A DNA stretch of 64,000 nt from Ophioderma brevispina (Eukaryota > Echinodermata > Ophiuroidea > Amphilepidida > Ophiodermatidae). Positions 35,301 through 48,597 of the stretch are shown here, piece by piece (position 1 is the first letter of the stretch; each line of letters begins with the position of its first letter). Below the pieces are notes generated by a model. It saw nothing but the letters and a program-made list of their open reading frames with translations. It did no database searches and was not told the DNA's origin. The stretch lies in contig JAMKCH010019911.1 in assembly GCA_023653785.1 (NCBI GenBank), forward strand, positions 124,001 through 188,000, given 5' to 3'. The position numbers and the translations under genes are program-made.

Positions 35301-36489
35301 TAAATTTGAGGTTCCTAGAGTGGCATCAAACCTTAATTGTGAGGAGTAGCCGGATGGTGCCCTTTTCTAACTTTCTTGTTTCTAATTTTGGTTTTGGCTT
35401 CAATTCTAGCCAACTTCATTCTTGTTCCTCCATTTTTAAAATAAAATCTGTCATCTTTTTCTTTTTGGTTCCAATTTGTATTGGGCATGCCTAGTTCTTG
35501 TTGTTTTTATTGCCTTTTCTAATTCAAGTTTCCTTCTCTAAATGTAATTTGTCTTGCCTTTCCTTTCTTCCTTTTCTAACCTATCTGTCTTTCTTTTTCT
35601 TGCCTGTGCTAACTTATGTGTTGCTAAAGCCAACTTATTCTTGCCTTTTCTTTTCTTCCAATTTCCCAACCTATCGTGCCTTCTCTTTTTCTTTATCTTG
35701 CATTTGTAATTTGGCCATTTCTATTTGCATTGCATTTTCTAACTTGGTTTCATTTTCCAAAGCATACATCTCTCATCCTGATTTCCCACTAAATTTTCCA
35801 AAACATCCCTCGGTTCTAGATAAAATCTCCTCAACAAGATGGTGTCACCTGGGTTTGTTACATTAACTGTGTTCCCATGGAATGCCAACTGCCATCCAAT
35901 AATACTACTTTGCCAAATCCCATTAAATTCTGGCTTGTTTGAGCACTTCAAACTTCTCCCACGTAAACACATACATCCTTTAAAAACAAAAACTCTCTGC
36001 TCGCGGTAATGTCCAATCGTTTATGAATCCCTTCTTGTCACAAATTACCACAAATATATGTATTCCCGATTCGTCGAATGGTATTCACACCACACTCAAA
36101 AATGTGTTCAGAAATTTTAACTGTTGCTTTTTTTTTACAAAACAGTGTATTAATTCTATTCCTTCCCCCGGAACGAGTCCCCCCATTTTGTGTACGGTCG
36201 AAGCCTGTGAATCCCGCCAATTGCCAAAACCAAAACCTCGACCCCGGGGCAAAATCCAAACTCCCGCGATATCAAACTCCTGACTCACTAGACACTACCA
36301 GCACTGTGACAGCATTGCTTCCCCCTTTCCACGCACAGTCTTTCTTTTTCCTTTTGTCCTTGTGTAGTTTCCTCTCCACTTCTCCCTTCACCCCTCGATT
36401 CGGATCCAAACTCACAGACATGTTACTCTCTAATAACATGTTGTTTACCTCTAGTTCATGACCTCCTCCACTTCTACCCCAAGGATGCT

Positions 36490-37446
36490 TGTGTGTGATC
36501 GCTACGCGGGCTGGCAGCGGATTAACAATTAAGATCCGAACATTCAAATAGTCCGTGGGGGCAATATCCAGCGCACAACTCCAATTTCCAATAGCGGGAC
36601 GTTGTGTTCCACACGGACGACTCTCTTTTTCCCTTACTGAAAAAAACCAGCTTCACCCAAGCTCCCTAAGTGACGTCCCGAAAAGCTCGGAGGTCGACTA
36701 ACATATAAAGCCCCAAAGTGCTGGTAGCTTGTTTATTATCTCCTTGGATAACTCCGAGGCCACGGAATACAAAAACCGAACCCGGCTACACAATTCGGTA
36801 ACGAAACTGCGTGGACCTAGAGACTATCTAACATTGGGTCCACTATTATGGAATTAGTACTAGACTGTGATTACTGTCAAACTGTCAAACTTGAAAACTC
36901 GTGCTAATCTTGGAGCACGATGGTATTAAAACTCTCCTTGGAAGTAATGATTGTTGTGCATACTCTGGCTGGCTTCATCTTCTCTGCACCAGGTCTGTAT
37001 ATATCCTCTCGAACAATTCTAGAAGGATCCAGCACAGTCTATAATAAGTCATGTACTAAAATAGTCCCAATTTACATTCCCATCATAATGCTGGAAATGC
37101 CAATCTAACCATTACCACATGTACTGTATAGATTTAGGATCTCATATCAGCTACTCACTGACCTGTGTAATTATACGCAGTTGCCGCACACCTAGGCCAG
37201 ACCATATCACGCTGTTTAGGTTGGGGCTCGTCTGACTACTCACCTAGGCGCAAGTCACCCAGAACATGCTCAGCGGTTTCCTTGCATTCCGTCATGGCTA
37301 CTACACACCAGTTAATGCACACAACCCAGGTATATCCCCATATTGTATTACTTAGACTAATTTATAATATTTAGTGCTATTTTATGACTTAATCCTTTAG
37401 CGTCAAAGTGAATATAAATCATTGCTAATTCTGGGGGCGGTACTCA
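36490..37446 (-). repeat. 5' LTR of the Gmr1-like element
   Basis: Direct repeat of the 29560-30470 LTR. Its outer border near 37446 is less sharp (GGGGGCGGTACTCA in place of GGGGGCTGTAACA). The inner border at 36490 is shared (TGTGTG). Just inside it the minus strand reads TTGGGGTAGAAGTGG, which could be a degraded primer-binding site. Confidence 0.8.
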
Positions 37447-39890
37447 TAAAATGCGTTTATGTTAACTATTTATTTTATACGTTAAAGTTGCAAGAGAGAG
37501 TTTTTTTGGGCATCCATATATTGTGGTCCTAACTTAATAATAGACGCATAAAAGCAAACACTACAACCTTATCGGTTCAGGTGAGTAGCCTTCCCACCCT
37601 TGGCCCACTGTTCGCTCTCCTTTTTTGCGAAATTGAGTTTTTTGCATATATGATACTATATCCCAAGCACTTTTCATTACCCCTAATATGGAGCAAAAAA
37701 TAACATTCCACTTTTTGAGATTAATAGATTGTTCCTAATTGGGGTAAGTATACCCAACGCCAACTTAAAGTCTTCCAAACTACCAATCTCATTCTCTGTT
37801 TGCTGGTAGTCTGAAAACCCACCGCACTGCTGCTTCTTAAGTGAGCTATCGATCATGAGGATACTTGCGGAATGCATCCCCTCGCTGTGTATCAACACGG
37901 GGGGGGGGTGGAGGCTAGAGAAGTCTGTGTCGAAGTTATAATAGTACAAGTGTTAGGATGTATCTGAGACGATTTTTGCCACACTCAAAAATATTATAAA
38001 TATTTCCAGTATTGTAACTGACAAGCATTCTGCCGAATAATTACTGTGGAAATTACAGTATACTGTGAAAAACTGATTCAATCACAACACTGACAATATA
38101 GTATTTAGCGAGTTATTAAAACAAGATCTGTGAAGTGTATAAATATAAACAAGCACTGAAACGAACATCTACTTAGTAGCCTATCCCCACTGGTCCAACC
38201 AAAATTGTTCAAAACGGTGATATACTGTAAATTCAGTTAATTTTGGTAAACTTACAATATAAAGTGAAGTTGAATGAACCATTATAAAAGCGGGGTTTTA
38301 TAGAGAATTTTTTGGATGGCAGAATTCCTCCCAGTATTTTCCTATAAGATTTACATATTTTTCCTGTAAATAACTTATAATTGGAGCATCCATAATAGTG
38401 TCTAACAATGTTGAAATATAATTCCAAGTAATTCAAATACGAGCCCTATGATAACATTTAGAAGTCGTAATAGGTTATAAAGGCGTGACTGCAAAAAGGG
38501 GTAAAAAAAACGTGCAAAGATGATGTCTGAGGAACTAGTGGGAAGGGGTTGTGAGTGCAGGGGCTATAGGTAAAAGGTAAGAAGAAGCCAGGCAAAATTA
38601 GAGAGAGGAAGAAGGAGAAGAAGGAGTGTGCTAAAACGGAGCAGAGATTTAGAAGGACCATTGAGGGGGAAAATGAGGCAGTAAGAAGAAGAAAGAAGAA
38701 GGCAAGGGTAGGCGAAAACGAAACGTGGAATGTGGTGTGGTGTTTTGGGTGAAGGGCGTAAAGGCTGGAAGGAGAAGAGAAAGACATGAGCGAATAAGAA
38801 AGCGGAAACAACCATGCATTCGCACAACCTGAGGAATTGGATCAACAAAGTATTATTACTATATTTTTTTAATTTAGGTCAATATTGTCTTTTCTGATCC
38901 CTTTTTTTTAACTGTGAAGCGCACGGGTATGATGGTCGGAAAATCAAATTGCATGTTATAAGGGGGATAAAACCAAAAATATGCCATTTTAAATCAGGCG
39001 ACTAAAAGAACAAAAAATAAGTGTTCTTATACAACTCCACGACGGAGATTGTAAAGATTCTTGACTGTCTAAAGCGACGATCCGGGCGATGTGCAAACTG
39101 CAAAAAAGAGCCAACATTTTACAATTGTTTGGACTCGCGCCATTGAGTTTATTTTTTATCCATGTTGTTTTTGTAATTGTTTTCGACAATAAAAATGTAT
39201 TAAACGGTCTTTTATTTAGTGCTAATGATGCAAACTATAACGTTTCGATAGCATACTTTCACCAATTACCCCGTATTGATCTGTTTTGCGGCCGATGCTG
39301 GCCCCCGCGAAGACCAGACATACATAGTCATTTCCACTTACGGCGGGCGCATGACAAAGAAAGGATATCCTATGGTGCAAAGATAGTACATGTACTCAGT
39401 TTTAAGAGAAACAAGACTACCTGTTGCTGGCAAATTAAAATTGACTTGTTGAGTTGTATAAAGTAAAACGATTCAAAATCAGCTAATTGGTAATTCAAAA
39501 GTGATCTAAATCACAACAAGATATTTTAACCCCAGAAAGCGACATAACGAAGACTAATACCTATAATATGCGTAACCTATTGTCACTTCAATTTATTTAT
39601 AGACTAGTTAAAAAACCTCTTGTTATTTGAAACCCTTTCACGTTTTGGTAATGCTAAATGTGTCCATTTTAATGTACGATAGTATTAATTTGACAGGAAA
39701 CATAATGTAATTACATAATTCAAATTCCGTTATAAATTCCCCTTGTTAGGTAGCATAGTAATGCGTGGTTATTGGCAGTTTTGGGTATCATAATCAGAGG
39801 GCCCCAGGTTTGATTTTCCTCAGTTCATAGTAGATAGGCCTACCTGTTTTAAAATTCTACTGATTTCATTTGGCAGCCAAAGTAACTCCT
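37447..39890. other. Non-coding stretch right of the LTR element, with a purine-rich tract
   Basis: Between about 38490 and 38800 the + strand is almost entirely A and G (AGGAAGAAGGAGAAGAAGG), which creates long Ser/Phe/Leu-rich open frames on the minus strand. No gene is recognised elsewhere in the stretch. Confidence 0.5.
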
Positions 39891-40440
39891 CGTCTACCCA
39901 GCCCCCTGTTTTTAAAAACAAAACTCCCCGAAGGGGGTGGGGTGGGAGTTACCACCCCGTGTGATTTCCGTTAACTGACATGCCGATTCCTTAGTAAAAT
40001 TTGGTGACCAAAGGATAGCCTTAGCGTTTCTTTTATTTCCATTTGTACCAAAATAAGGTACCAAACAATTCCCATTTCTGACTCCTATGACGTCCTATTT
40101 GAGTGACCGGTGCGAAAAATAATACTGAATATTAAGGGTGAAATTGAATATTTACGCCGCCACTTTTTAAGCGACCCAAACACTTATCATAGCACTAAAA
40201 TCTCTCATTATGATCAAACTATTCCAATGTCCCAATCATGAAAATGCCTGATATTCCTAACTTTTCGTTGGATCACCTTTTAATGTTTCCTACACCCAGT
40301 GGATGTTTTGTGTTTGGGATACAACGGAGCGCATATGTCAATTGACATTACATTTAAATAATCTCAGCACATACAAAGTGGAAAACCTGGAAGGGGTGCT
40401 AACCACCCCAAACCTCCCCTTTCAGGGTAGACCTGAAGGG
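39890..40440. repeat. Short copy of the 27.6-28.5 kb repeat
   Basis: Shares ACAAAACTCCCCGA, GTTACCACCCC, GATTCC.....AATTTGG and TCAATTGACA blocks with 27590-28500 in the same order, but is about 350 bases shorter. Differences are dominated by indels. Confidence 0.55.
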
Positions 40441-40965
40441 GGTTAAATATCAATCATAGCAAAATGTCAAAGCAAAGAACACTCAAAAGCTTCTTTTGGA
40501 AATCGCGTGATGTTTGTTGTATCGTTGTCCTAGGCTATTTTGCTGTTACCTCTCTTATGATAAAGTCCCACATACCTACGAGATTATTTTGAGTTCCAAC
40601 TTAGAGTTGTGGGGTTTTTTTGAGTACGATGGTAGACACATATTCATTCACACATTTGCAAGCCATCTTCAATAAAAAACATGATTAAAATGTAACTTAA
40701 AAGATTACTCATTGAATTATTCAATAAAATTGAATGCACCCGGATGTACGCTTATTGGTAATCCAGGAAATTATTTTTCTATACTTCTTGGGTCAATTAA
40801 TTAAAAAAAAAAAAAATAAGAAAATTCTCATTCTGCATTTTCACAATAAAATACCCAGTTCGACGCCCACTTACCGACCTTTGATAATCGATCTAATAAA
40901 TCCTTGCACATTTTAACGCATATTTAACCGTCCAGAAATCGGGGTCGGCAAAACTGCCATCTTAA

Positions 40966-43458
40966 CCTCAAATGGTTGTTTTGTTACTCAAGAAAGTTTT
41001 CAACAACAGAAAGTAATAAGAGCAACTACTCTAAAGTTGCTATGATTACTCCAAAGGTGAACATATACGCAATGAGCTTTTGATGCTAAAAATTTAAATA
41101 ATATCCATGGAATATCAATTAATTTCAACTTGTTCTGATATCACTCCGAATCGTTTAGTTTTACGAGTTTTAGATACGCATTTGACACTAATTGCTAATA
41201 TAGGGCCTATTGAAATAGTAAGCCTAACATGAATCTTGTATTTAGTTTAAGTGACGTGTTGTGAACTACTGACAATTTAATAACATAATGTAAAAAAATC
41301 CCATATGATTAAAGCGTTGTTTTGTTGTAGTTTAATGTACTGAAATAAACAGTAATTCATTTAAACCGTGTTGTATGTGTCGACCTTTAGAATTAACGAG
41401 TTATTTTCCGTCCGAACGCCTCTAACTTTAATACAAATATAAATAGACTTGATAGTAAGATAAAGCTTTTTTTTTTTAAGTGTTTTTTGAACTTTTTAAA
41501 GGGAGATAACCCGATTTTATTACATCTTCAAAACGCTAGACACTACGCTTTGGATGTCCTTAGTTTACTTACACATGTGGGCCCATGCTACAGGGGAATT
41601 AGAAATACAGCAAATACTTTAAATTTAATTTCCAATTTACCAGGCCTCGAAAAAACGACAACAACTGGAGCTTTTATTCGTTTTTTTATTATTTTTGTTT
41701 TCCGAGAACTCAACATCTAATCGATACAATTCATTACTTAATGAATTATTCAAATTATACGATAAGTACTAAGTATTACCCAGAAAAAAATGCCTATACT
41801 TTATTAAAAACAACAAAATAAAAATCTGTCTGGCAGCACTTCTTCCACAAAACCCCTTAAAAACTCCATCTTTTATCAGGTTTCTACTGCAAATTAAACT
41901 GTTATATTTATAAGCTTGATGGTATTAATTTTAACATTGAGTCAAGTCCCTCTTGCTTCCCCTCCCTTCAGCACTACAAAAAAAAATGGTAGGCAACCTC
42001 ATCCTTCCTCTTTCTATCGTCACTGGAACCAGTGTTTGGCCTGTAAGAGACAATGGACACCTAAAAAAAACCGTAGAAAAGCATAGTCAGTTCTAGCGCC
42101 CTCGCAGGCAACCAGTATTTTTCAACAATGGTTGAAACCACCGCCTCAGGCGATCCGTCGACTCTTTTGTTGAGTAACGCCAAACAGCTTCATGTGCATT
42201 ATATCCGTCTCCCTTTGACATAGAAACAGAGACGTTTTCTTAGTTTTTGCAAAACAACCCAATCCACTTTGATAATTAAAATATGTGACAAGGAACAAAA
42301 TGTATACTTGAATAGGAAAGCGTGCTCACATTGGAAAACGTTTCAAAAAAAGGTCCACAAATGTCCACATAAAATCATTTTTCCTAACATGTTTCAAATT
42401 TTGAGATTGCAAGTTCTAATGAAGCCGCCGATATCTCGAAATGTGAACTTTTGCGATGGCCCGTTTTTGGGAAGAGTTCGTGCGATATGTAGTGATTTCG
42501 TATCGATAACCCAAGAATTTCTTACATTGTCGTTGGTTACAGAAATGCCTTAAAGTGTAAACCACAGTTCGGATTTTGATTTAATTTCCATAATAACCCA
42601 AGCTATGGACATTAGGCTGCCTAACCCCGGTCAACTCTTCGCCCTTTTTTCATCACACTCATTTTTGTCTCCATACATGCGTACGCAGTACGTAAGTCAA
42701 GTATTCATTCCCATGGAGCTCACTTGGCATAGCAAAGGCTTTACATGACAGCTGCAACAATCCGCCTGATTCACATTTTATAGTGTGCACCTTGTTTTAT
42801 GTGAAATCTCTCGTTGCAGAATTAAGCAAAAAACCTTAATCTGCAATTAACTTTGTATCCGTACACCAACACTTTTGGCAAGATGAAGTTTTGTAGCTCT
42901 CTTTGTATTGTTTGGGTTATAATGTTCCTCACAGATGAATAGTTATCGTTAATGTTATTAAATAGTTTCTTTAATTAATCCAGTTCGTGTGACCCTGAAG
43001 TCAAAGCCATAAAACGCTTTAAAACATATAACAACATGCATAAACTCGATAACCAATACCACACCGTACACATTTGGTTCAGCTACAGTATGTTTGTAAC
43101 ACACAACAACCTTAAGCAGAAGAACTGAATTCTGGACACTCTATCTTTACTGCTTCCTCAAATGCTCAAGTTGAATATTTGTTTTATACCACCTAACCCC
43201 GCTCACAACCCTTTACACTATAAGTGCCTAATACAGACTATTCACATAAGCCATGCTATATTTCAACAAAATAAATTAATACAAATCTTAACATTATAGC
43301 TGGAGTATCATGGTACCCAACATACAAACCACAAAGAAAAGCATTACAGTCTTCGAGTAAACTCGAGTATAAAAAATTTAGATCATTATGATAGCACAAT
43401 AAAGGTGTCAGTATCACATCGATGTTGACAATGCAGAAAGACGTAACTCAGCACTTGA
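40966..43458. repeat. Tandem duplication, unit 1 (about 2.5 kb)
   Basis: Matches 43459-45715 in direct orientation. Shared blocks include CTCAAGAAAGTTTTCAACAA (40989 / 43483), AAACGCTAGACA, TACACATGTGGG, CGATATC and TTAGATCATTATGATAGCAC at the far ends. It is non-coding. Two segments (about 41940-41990 and 42600-42790) have no counterpart in unit 2. Confidence 0.8.
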
Positions 43459-45715
43459 ACCTCAAAATGGTTAGTTTTTTTACTCAAGAAAGTTTTCAAC
43501 AACAGAAGTATAAGAGCAACTACTCTAAGAGTGCTAGTACTCCAAAGGTGAACATATCCGCATGACTGTTTGATGATAATTAAATAAATCCATGGGAATA
43601 TCAATTTAATTCACTTGTTTTTCTGATACACTCCGAAGTCTTTATTTTTACGAGTTTAGATACGTCATTTGACACTAATTGCTAAGTCGGCCTACTTGAA
43701 AGTAGTAAGCCTACGATCTTGTGATTGATTTTCCATTGACAGTTGGAACTACTGAAAATTAATAACTATTAAATGTAACCAATACATATGATTAAAGCGT
43801 TGTTTTTAGTTTAATTGTACTGATAATAACAGTATTCATTAGAAACAGTGTTTGTATGTGGTCGATCATTAATTAAACTGATTTTCGTCCGAACGCCTCG
43901 CGTAAATTTAATACAAATATAAATGACCTTGATATAAGATAAAGCTTTCTCTTGATAAACCCAAAAAGAAATAGTGATCTTGATTCCTTTTACTCTTCAA
44001 ACGCTAGACATACACTTTGGATGTTCCCGTAGTGTACTTACACATGTGGGGCGATGCTACAATTTGGAATACAGCAAAATACTTTAAATTTTATTGTCCA
44101 ATTTTACCAGGCGTATAAAACGACTACAACTGCGCTTTTTATTCGTTTTTTTTTTTCGAGAATCACATTATCGTACATTCAGTATAGAATTTGCAAAGTA
44201 TCCGATTTAAGACTAAAGTTTACCAGAAAAATGCTATAAATTTACAAGAAAATCATGGCAGCAATTCTTCCAGCAAAACCCTGTAAAACCCATCTTTTAC
44301 AGGTTTCTATTCAAATTAACTGTATATTATAGCTTGATGTATTATATTTTACATTGATTAATAAATATTTGATTAATCAATTATAATACAAAATAAAAAT
44401 TTGTAAACTCATCATTCCTCTTTTCTATCTTCACGTCCACATTATTTTGCCTGTAGAGACAATGACACCTAAGAAAACGTAGAAAAGCATAGTCATTTCT
44501 AGAGCCCTCCGCAGGCAAAAGTCTGTTTTTCAACATGTTGGAATAACTACCGCCTCAGGCGATCGATCGACTCTTTTTGAGTACGCCCAACAGCTTCAAT
44601 GTGCTTCGTCTCCGTTTGACATATAAACAGAGGACGTTTTTTAGTTTTTGGCAAACAGACCAATCACTTTGTACTTAAATTTGACAAGGAAATCAAAGGA
44701 TACTTGAATGGAAGCGTGCCAAATTGAATGAACGTGTCAATGTCCACAATGTACATATAAAATCATTTTCCTCAATGTTTCAAATTTTAGATATCAAGTT
44801 CATAATTATCGCCGATATCTTCGAAATGGACTTTTGGTCGATTGGCCTGTTTGGAAGATTCGTGACGATATGTAGTGATTTCGTATCGATAAGACCCTCA
44901 ATAGATTTCTTACTTTGTCTTTGGATAATGAAATGCATTGAAAGTGTAAACCAAAGTCGATTTTTGATTAATTTCCATATAAAACAATCATGAATTTAGC
45001 TCCTATAGTAAATTTAGAAATTTCTCATTTTTTGGTATCCAATAAATGAATACTCAGCTTAATCATTTCACATGGGGATATTTTGATAGAAGCTTCTTAC
45101 ATTAGTGACAAAAATCGAATGTTCACTTTTAGTGGCACTTGTTTATGTGAAATCTCTCGTTCCACCTTTAAGCTTGCCCAATTACTTTGTATGCCGTAAC
45201 ACTTTGCAGAGGAATTTTGTAGCTATTGTATGGTTTGTCTATAATTTCCAGATGAAATAGATCGTTAATGTTATAATAGTCTTTAATTATCAAGTTCTTG
45301 TGACCCTGAAAGGTAAATCCATAAAACGCTTTAAAATATAAAATGCATATAAACCAATACCAATACGCACACGTACAATGTGGGTTCAGTCTACAATGTT
45401 TTTACACACACAACCTAAGCATAAGAAACTGAATTTTGGTACTCATCAAGTTCAAAGTTATTATTTTTTTAACACTAGGACCCCGCCCAAAACTTGAAAA
45501 TACTACATAATAGAAGACTAAAAATAACACTGCTATTTCAAAATAAATTTACCAAATCTTAAACATTTACTGTAATCTGGTACCAAAAATACAAAAACCA
45601 CAGAGCATTACATCTTCGAGTAAACTATAGTTAAAAATTTAGATCATTATGATAGCACAATAAGGTGTCAGGAGACATCGAGGAGTGACAATCAAAAGAC
45701 GTAACTAGCACTGAA
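43459..45715. repeat. Tandem duplication, unit 2 (about 2.3 kb)
   Basis: Follows unit 1 directly; the junction text ...ACTCAGCACTTGAACCTCAAA merges the end of one unit with the start of the next. Most differences from unit 1 are one-base indels. A short shared string (CCAATACCAATACGCACACG) recurs at about 45355 and about 48925, so part of the unit may also be placed there. Confidence 0.8.
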
Positions 45716-46900
45716 AGAAAATATTAAAGAATTTCTTTAATTCTGCTTGTTCAAATTAATTGCAATTTTTCGTATTCCAATAGGTCCTTCCATCCCCTGT
45801 CCCAGGTATGCCTCAGCGCTTCCCAAATTCCTGGCATTTTTAACACTCCTTGGGGGAAACAAATTAAAAACCTATGTCTCTGTCCGTTTCACATAAGGGT
45901 ATAAATTTACTTTCAGTCACAGATAGCGGATCAAATTAGGAAGAATCTGTAGAATGATGATTTTGTGTTAAAGTGCTCAAACAGATACAGTCCATAAAAT
46001 CGATCAAATGGAGTGTTAAAATTCAGGTTAAAATTCCAATGGTAATATTTGTTGGACCCCAAGTCTCGGATAACCTGTCTATTTGAAAAGGTATGGTAGC
46101 TTCTGGTCTCGGATAGTTCCCATTTGAACAGATCTGCTCTCAGTAATGTACCATTTCATTTGTTTTTGGTCTATATAGCATTATGGGTCCAATGCCAGAA
46201 AACCCTTGAACTCGGGTGGTTACCCGGTCTATGTACAAGTTACCCCCAGGGGACTCCCCATTCTTTCTGCACACATTTCCACCGGCAGGATCCTCTGCAT
46301 AAACGTCAACGAGGTCACCCTTCATATCAAACGTCTGTTTTTATTCCTGGCAGCCTGGGAGTTATCCTTTCCTTTCTCCAAGCCTGTTCTTTTAACTAAA
46401 CGTTTCCTGAGGGGGCTTAAAACCTACCTCTGGGACCGTTCCCGGAACTCAGTCGTAAATTTATGTGCATACTATGTCATGGCTGAGTGGACCAATTTAT
46501 CCTAAGCACTGTGTAACTGAAATGAACGGTCTGCTGAGTACCACGTAGGGTAACACAACAAGTTGGGGGAAGGGACCCCTGGATAATAGCTGGGGAGGCC
46601 ACAAAATACAGTATCATGAAAGTACTTGACGTATACATGGTTAGCCTCTTCCCATCTGCCATGTCAGTAGTCACCTTTTCCATTTTCCCAAGTGGTAGCT
46701 GAGTACCCTAATACACTCTACCTGGTGGGAAGTTGGGTGGCTGTTGATATTAACAAGGGGGAGGGAAGTTCGTATTAGGATCAAGGTCTTTAGCCTGAGA
46801 TCTAGTTATTGGAAAGTGTTGGGCTCCTGGTTTCACCTCTAATCTCCAACTGTAACTTGAAGAAATGTTAGTTGCTGGCTTGATGATTTTGTCGGTCTGC
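45716..46900. other. Non-coding stretch
   Basis: Overlapping open frames occur at 46124-46505 (up to 99 codons). One ends in a piece reading LLTKRFLRGLKTYLWDRS, which faintly resembles a LINE ORF2 C-terminus. Too little is conserved for a call. Confidence 0.35.
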
Positions 46901-46901
46901 C

Positions 46902-47218
46902 AAGTAGTCATGGACAGGAATTTGCATCCAATTGCGCGACCATCTCAAGGTTTGTCAATCAGCGTGGCGTGGACCTTCTGTTGGTTGTGATTGGTACTGT
47001 GGGCGGGCATGTTTGAAAAAAATATGATTTAAAATGCATGTTATAAAAGCCTATATATCAGGTTTCGACTCACAGACTCAATTCATTCCAACGAATGTAA
47101 CTTTCTGTTATATCAAGCTTTGACTATTTGCAGATTATTATTACACGACATATTATTGTTTTGCAAAGTCAAATTACGTTCAGTTGCAATTGGTCGCCTA
47201 TTCTGGATGAATAGAGTT
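46902..47218. mobile_element. MITE with degraded ACTATAGTC termini, copy 2
   Basis: Diverged relative of 15918-16231 in the same orientation. Shared blocks include GGACAG at the left, AGGTTTGTCAATC, GGGCATGTT, GATTTAAAATG and GCCTATTCTG at the right. Confidence 0.55.
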
Positions 47219-47264
47219 GGAAACGTAAAAAAATAATTTAATTAACTAGTTGTCATCTTTTAAA

Positions 47265-47816
47265 ACATACCAGCCACATTTTTTTAAGATCTCACCCGCC
47301 CCCCCCCCCATTATCAAACTTGAAATGTTGCACTGTAGTTGGTATGTTGGTCTTTGTCTATTAAACTATACCTGGAATGGTAATGCTCAAAAGGCATGGT
47401 GTTATTTGTCAGAAAAGAAGCGATTTTGCTACATTTAACGCGAGTGGAAACGTCCAATTCCTGTCCACGTCCGTTCATTGAGAAATATTCCTAACTCAGT
47501 AAAATGACCTCTAACTTGACTTGCCTGAACCAAATGAACAAATCATTAGATGAGCATGAAAAGTACTTGAGTAAATTTCCCGGGTATCTCATAGGGAAGG
47601 ACGTTTTCCCAGCAGCCATTGAATTATTATCGGAGATCTCCGATATTAATTCTCATTACAAAATTCCCTTCTTTTGCGATACATACACAACCAGCTCGAG
47701 CTTTACCATTCGTAGGTAGGGCCCATGTTTACTAGCCAATTATCAATGGCAAATGTGCAAAATCTCAAAATGTTGAAAAATTGAGGGCGCCCTTCACAAA
47801 AGGTGTTGGTACTACC
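47265..47816. mobile_element. TTAA-flanked hairpin element, family K copy 3
   Basis: TTAA occurs at 47261-47264 and 47817-47820. It has the same orientation and length as copy 1 (10203-10754), with shared TTATCGGAGATCTCCGATA, CCTCTAACTTGACTTGCC and TTTACTAGCCAATTA. The left arm is disturbed by a C run near 47300. The overlapping + strand open frame is incidental. Confidence 0.7.
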
Positions 47817-47820
47817 TTAA

Positions 47821-48597
47821 AGGGAGTGCTGTGATACATTAGTCGTGTTTTCAAAACATGCCCTTGAGTCATGGTCTTAATATGGGTAATTCATTGAGAA
47901 GCATGTATAGAATAATAGGACAGTGGGATTGTATGTACAATACAGATGTACCCAATGCAAAATTTAGTTTTTTGCCGGGGTGGGGGGTTTATTTCGAGCT
48001 ACATACCAATTCTATACAGACAAAACCTTTCAAAGACCCAATGCACCATCCCTGAAGTGGGCGTAAGTAAAATTCCAAAAATTTTTGATTTCACCCCTTT
48101 AAGCCCCCACCCTACCAGTAGGAAACTACCGTTCGACACTCGATAAAAGGGTGTATTGAAGTCCCGTTTTCTTAAAGAATGTACAAAGATAATTTTATTC
48201 GAATATTCATCTGGGATAGAATTATATTCGTAGCTGTAATTCTCTGTCTATATGAAACACATGTAACATTCGAGTCTTCAAATCTCTTAAATTCCTATCA
48301 CATCTTCTTTCCATTCTTGATCACTAATATCGATATTCAAATCAGTTTGCCATTTATCGTTAAACAAAAGCTATGCCTATTTTGTTCTAGAGGTTATCAT
48401 AAAAATTACAACCTTTTTTTTATTATATAGAGATCAACATTTTTGAGTTTAAGTAGTGGGCTGATAATTTGTGATATTTTGTTTCCTGTCCCGCGAGGGC
48501 CAGCCATCTCGAATTGCTTTTAGCATACTTTTAGCTTTAAGTTCTGTAATTGTCTTTAATATTGATACACTTTTCTTGTTGTACCCTAGGACAAATT
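47821..48597. other. Non-coding stretch
   Basis: AT-rich, with no recognised gene or repeat end; short open frames only. Confidence 0.45.

Larger units (their letters stand above)
29560..37446 (-). mobile_element. Gmr1-like Ty3/gypsy LTR retrotransposon, integrase upstream of RT
   Basis: A 7.9-kb element is read on the minus strand between two directly repeated LTRs. Going 5' to 3' (descending coordinates) it holds a gag with a SCAN-like capsid segment (about 35.3-34.75 kb), integrase (about 33.6-32.3 kb), reverse transcriptase (about 32.05-31.2 kb), RNase H (about 31.1-30.6 kb) and a purine tract next to the 3' LTR. Ordinary Ty3/gypsy elements have integrase last. An integrase-first order in gypsy-type sequence is described for Gmr1-like elements of deuterostomes. 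Frames are broken by many single-base shifts, which may be sequencing errors. No clear target duplication is seen. Confidence 0.85.

Noticed and set aside
38458..38848. Overlapping Ser/Phe/Leu-rich minus-strand frames that look like membrane segments
   Set aside because: They are the complement of an A/G-only tract in low-accuracy sequence.
46206..46505. Possible LINE ORF2 C-terminus (FLRGLKTYLWDRS)
   Set aside because: Only about a dozen residues resemble the motif and no RT lies upstream.
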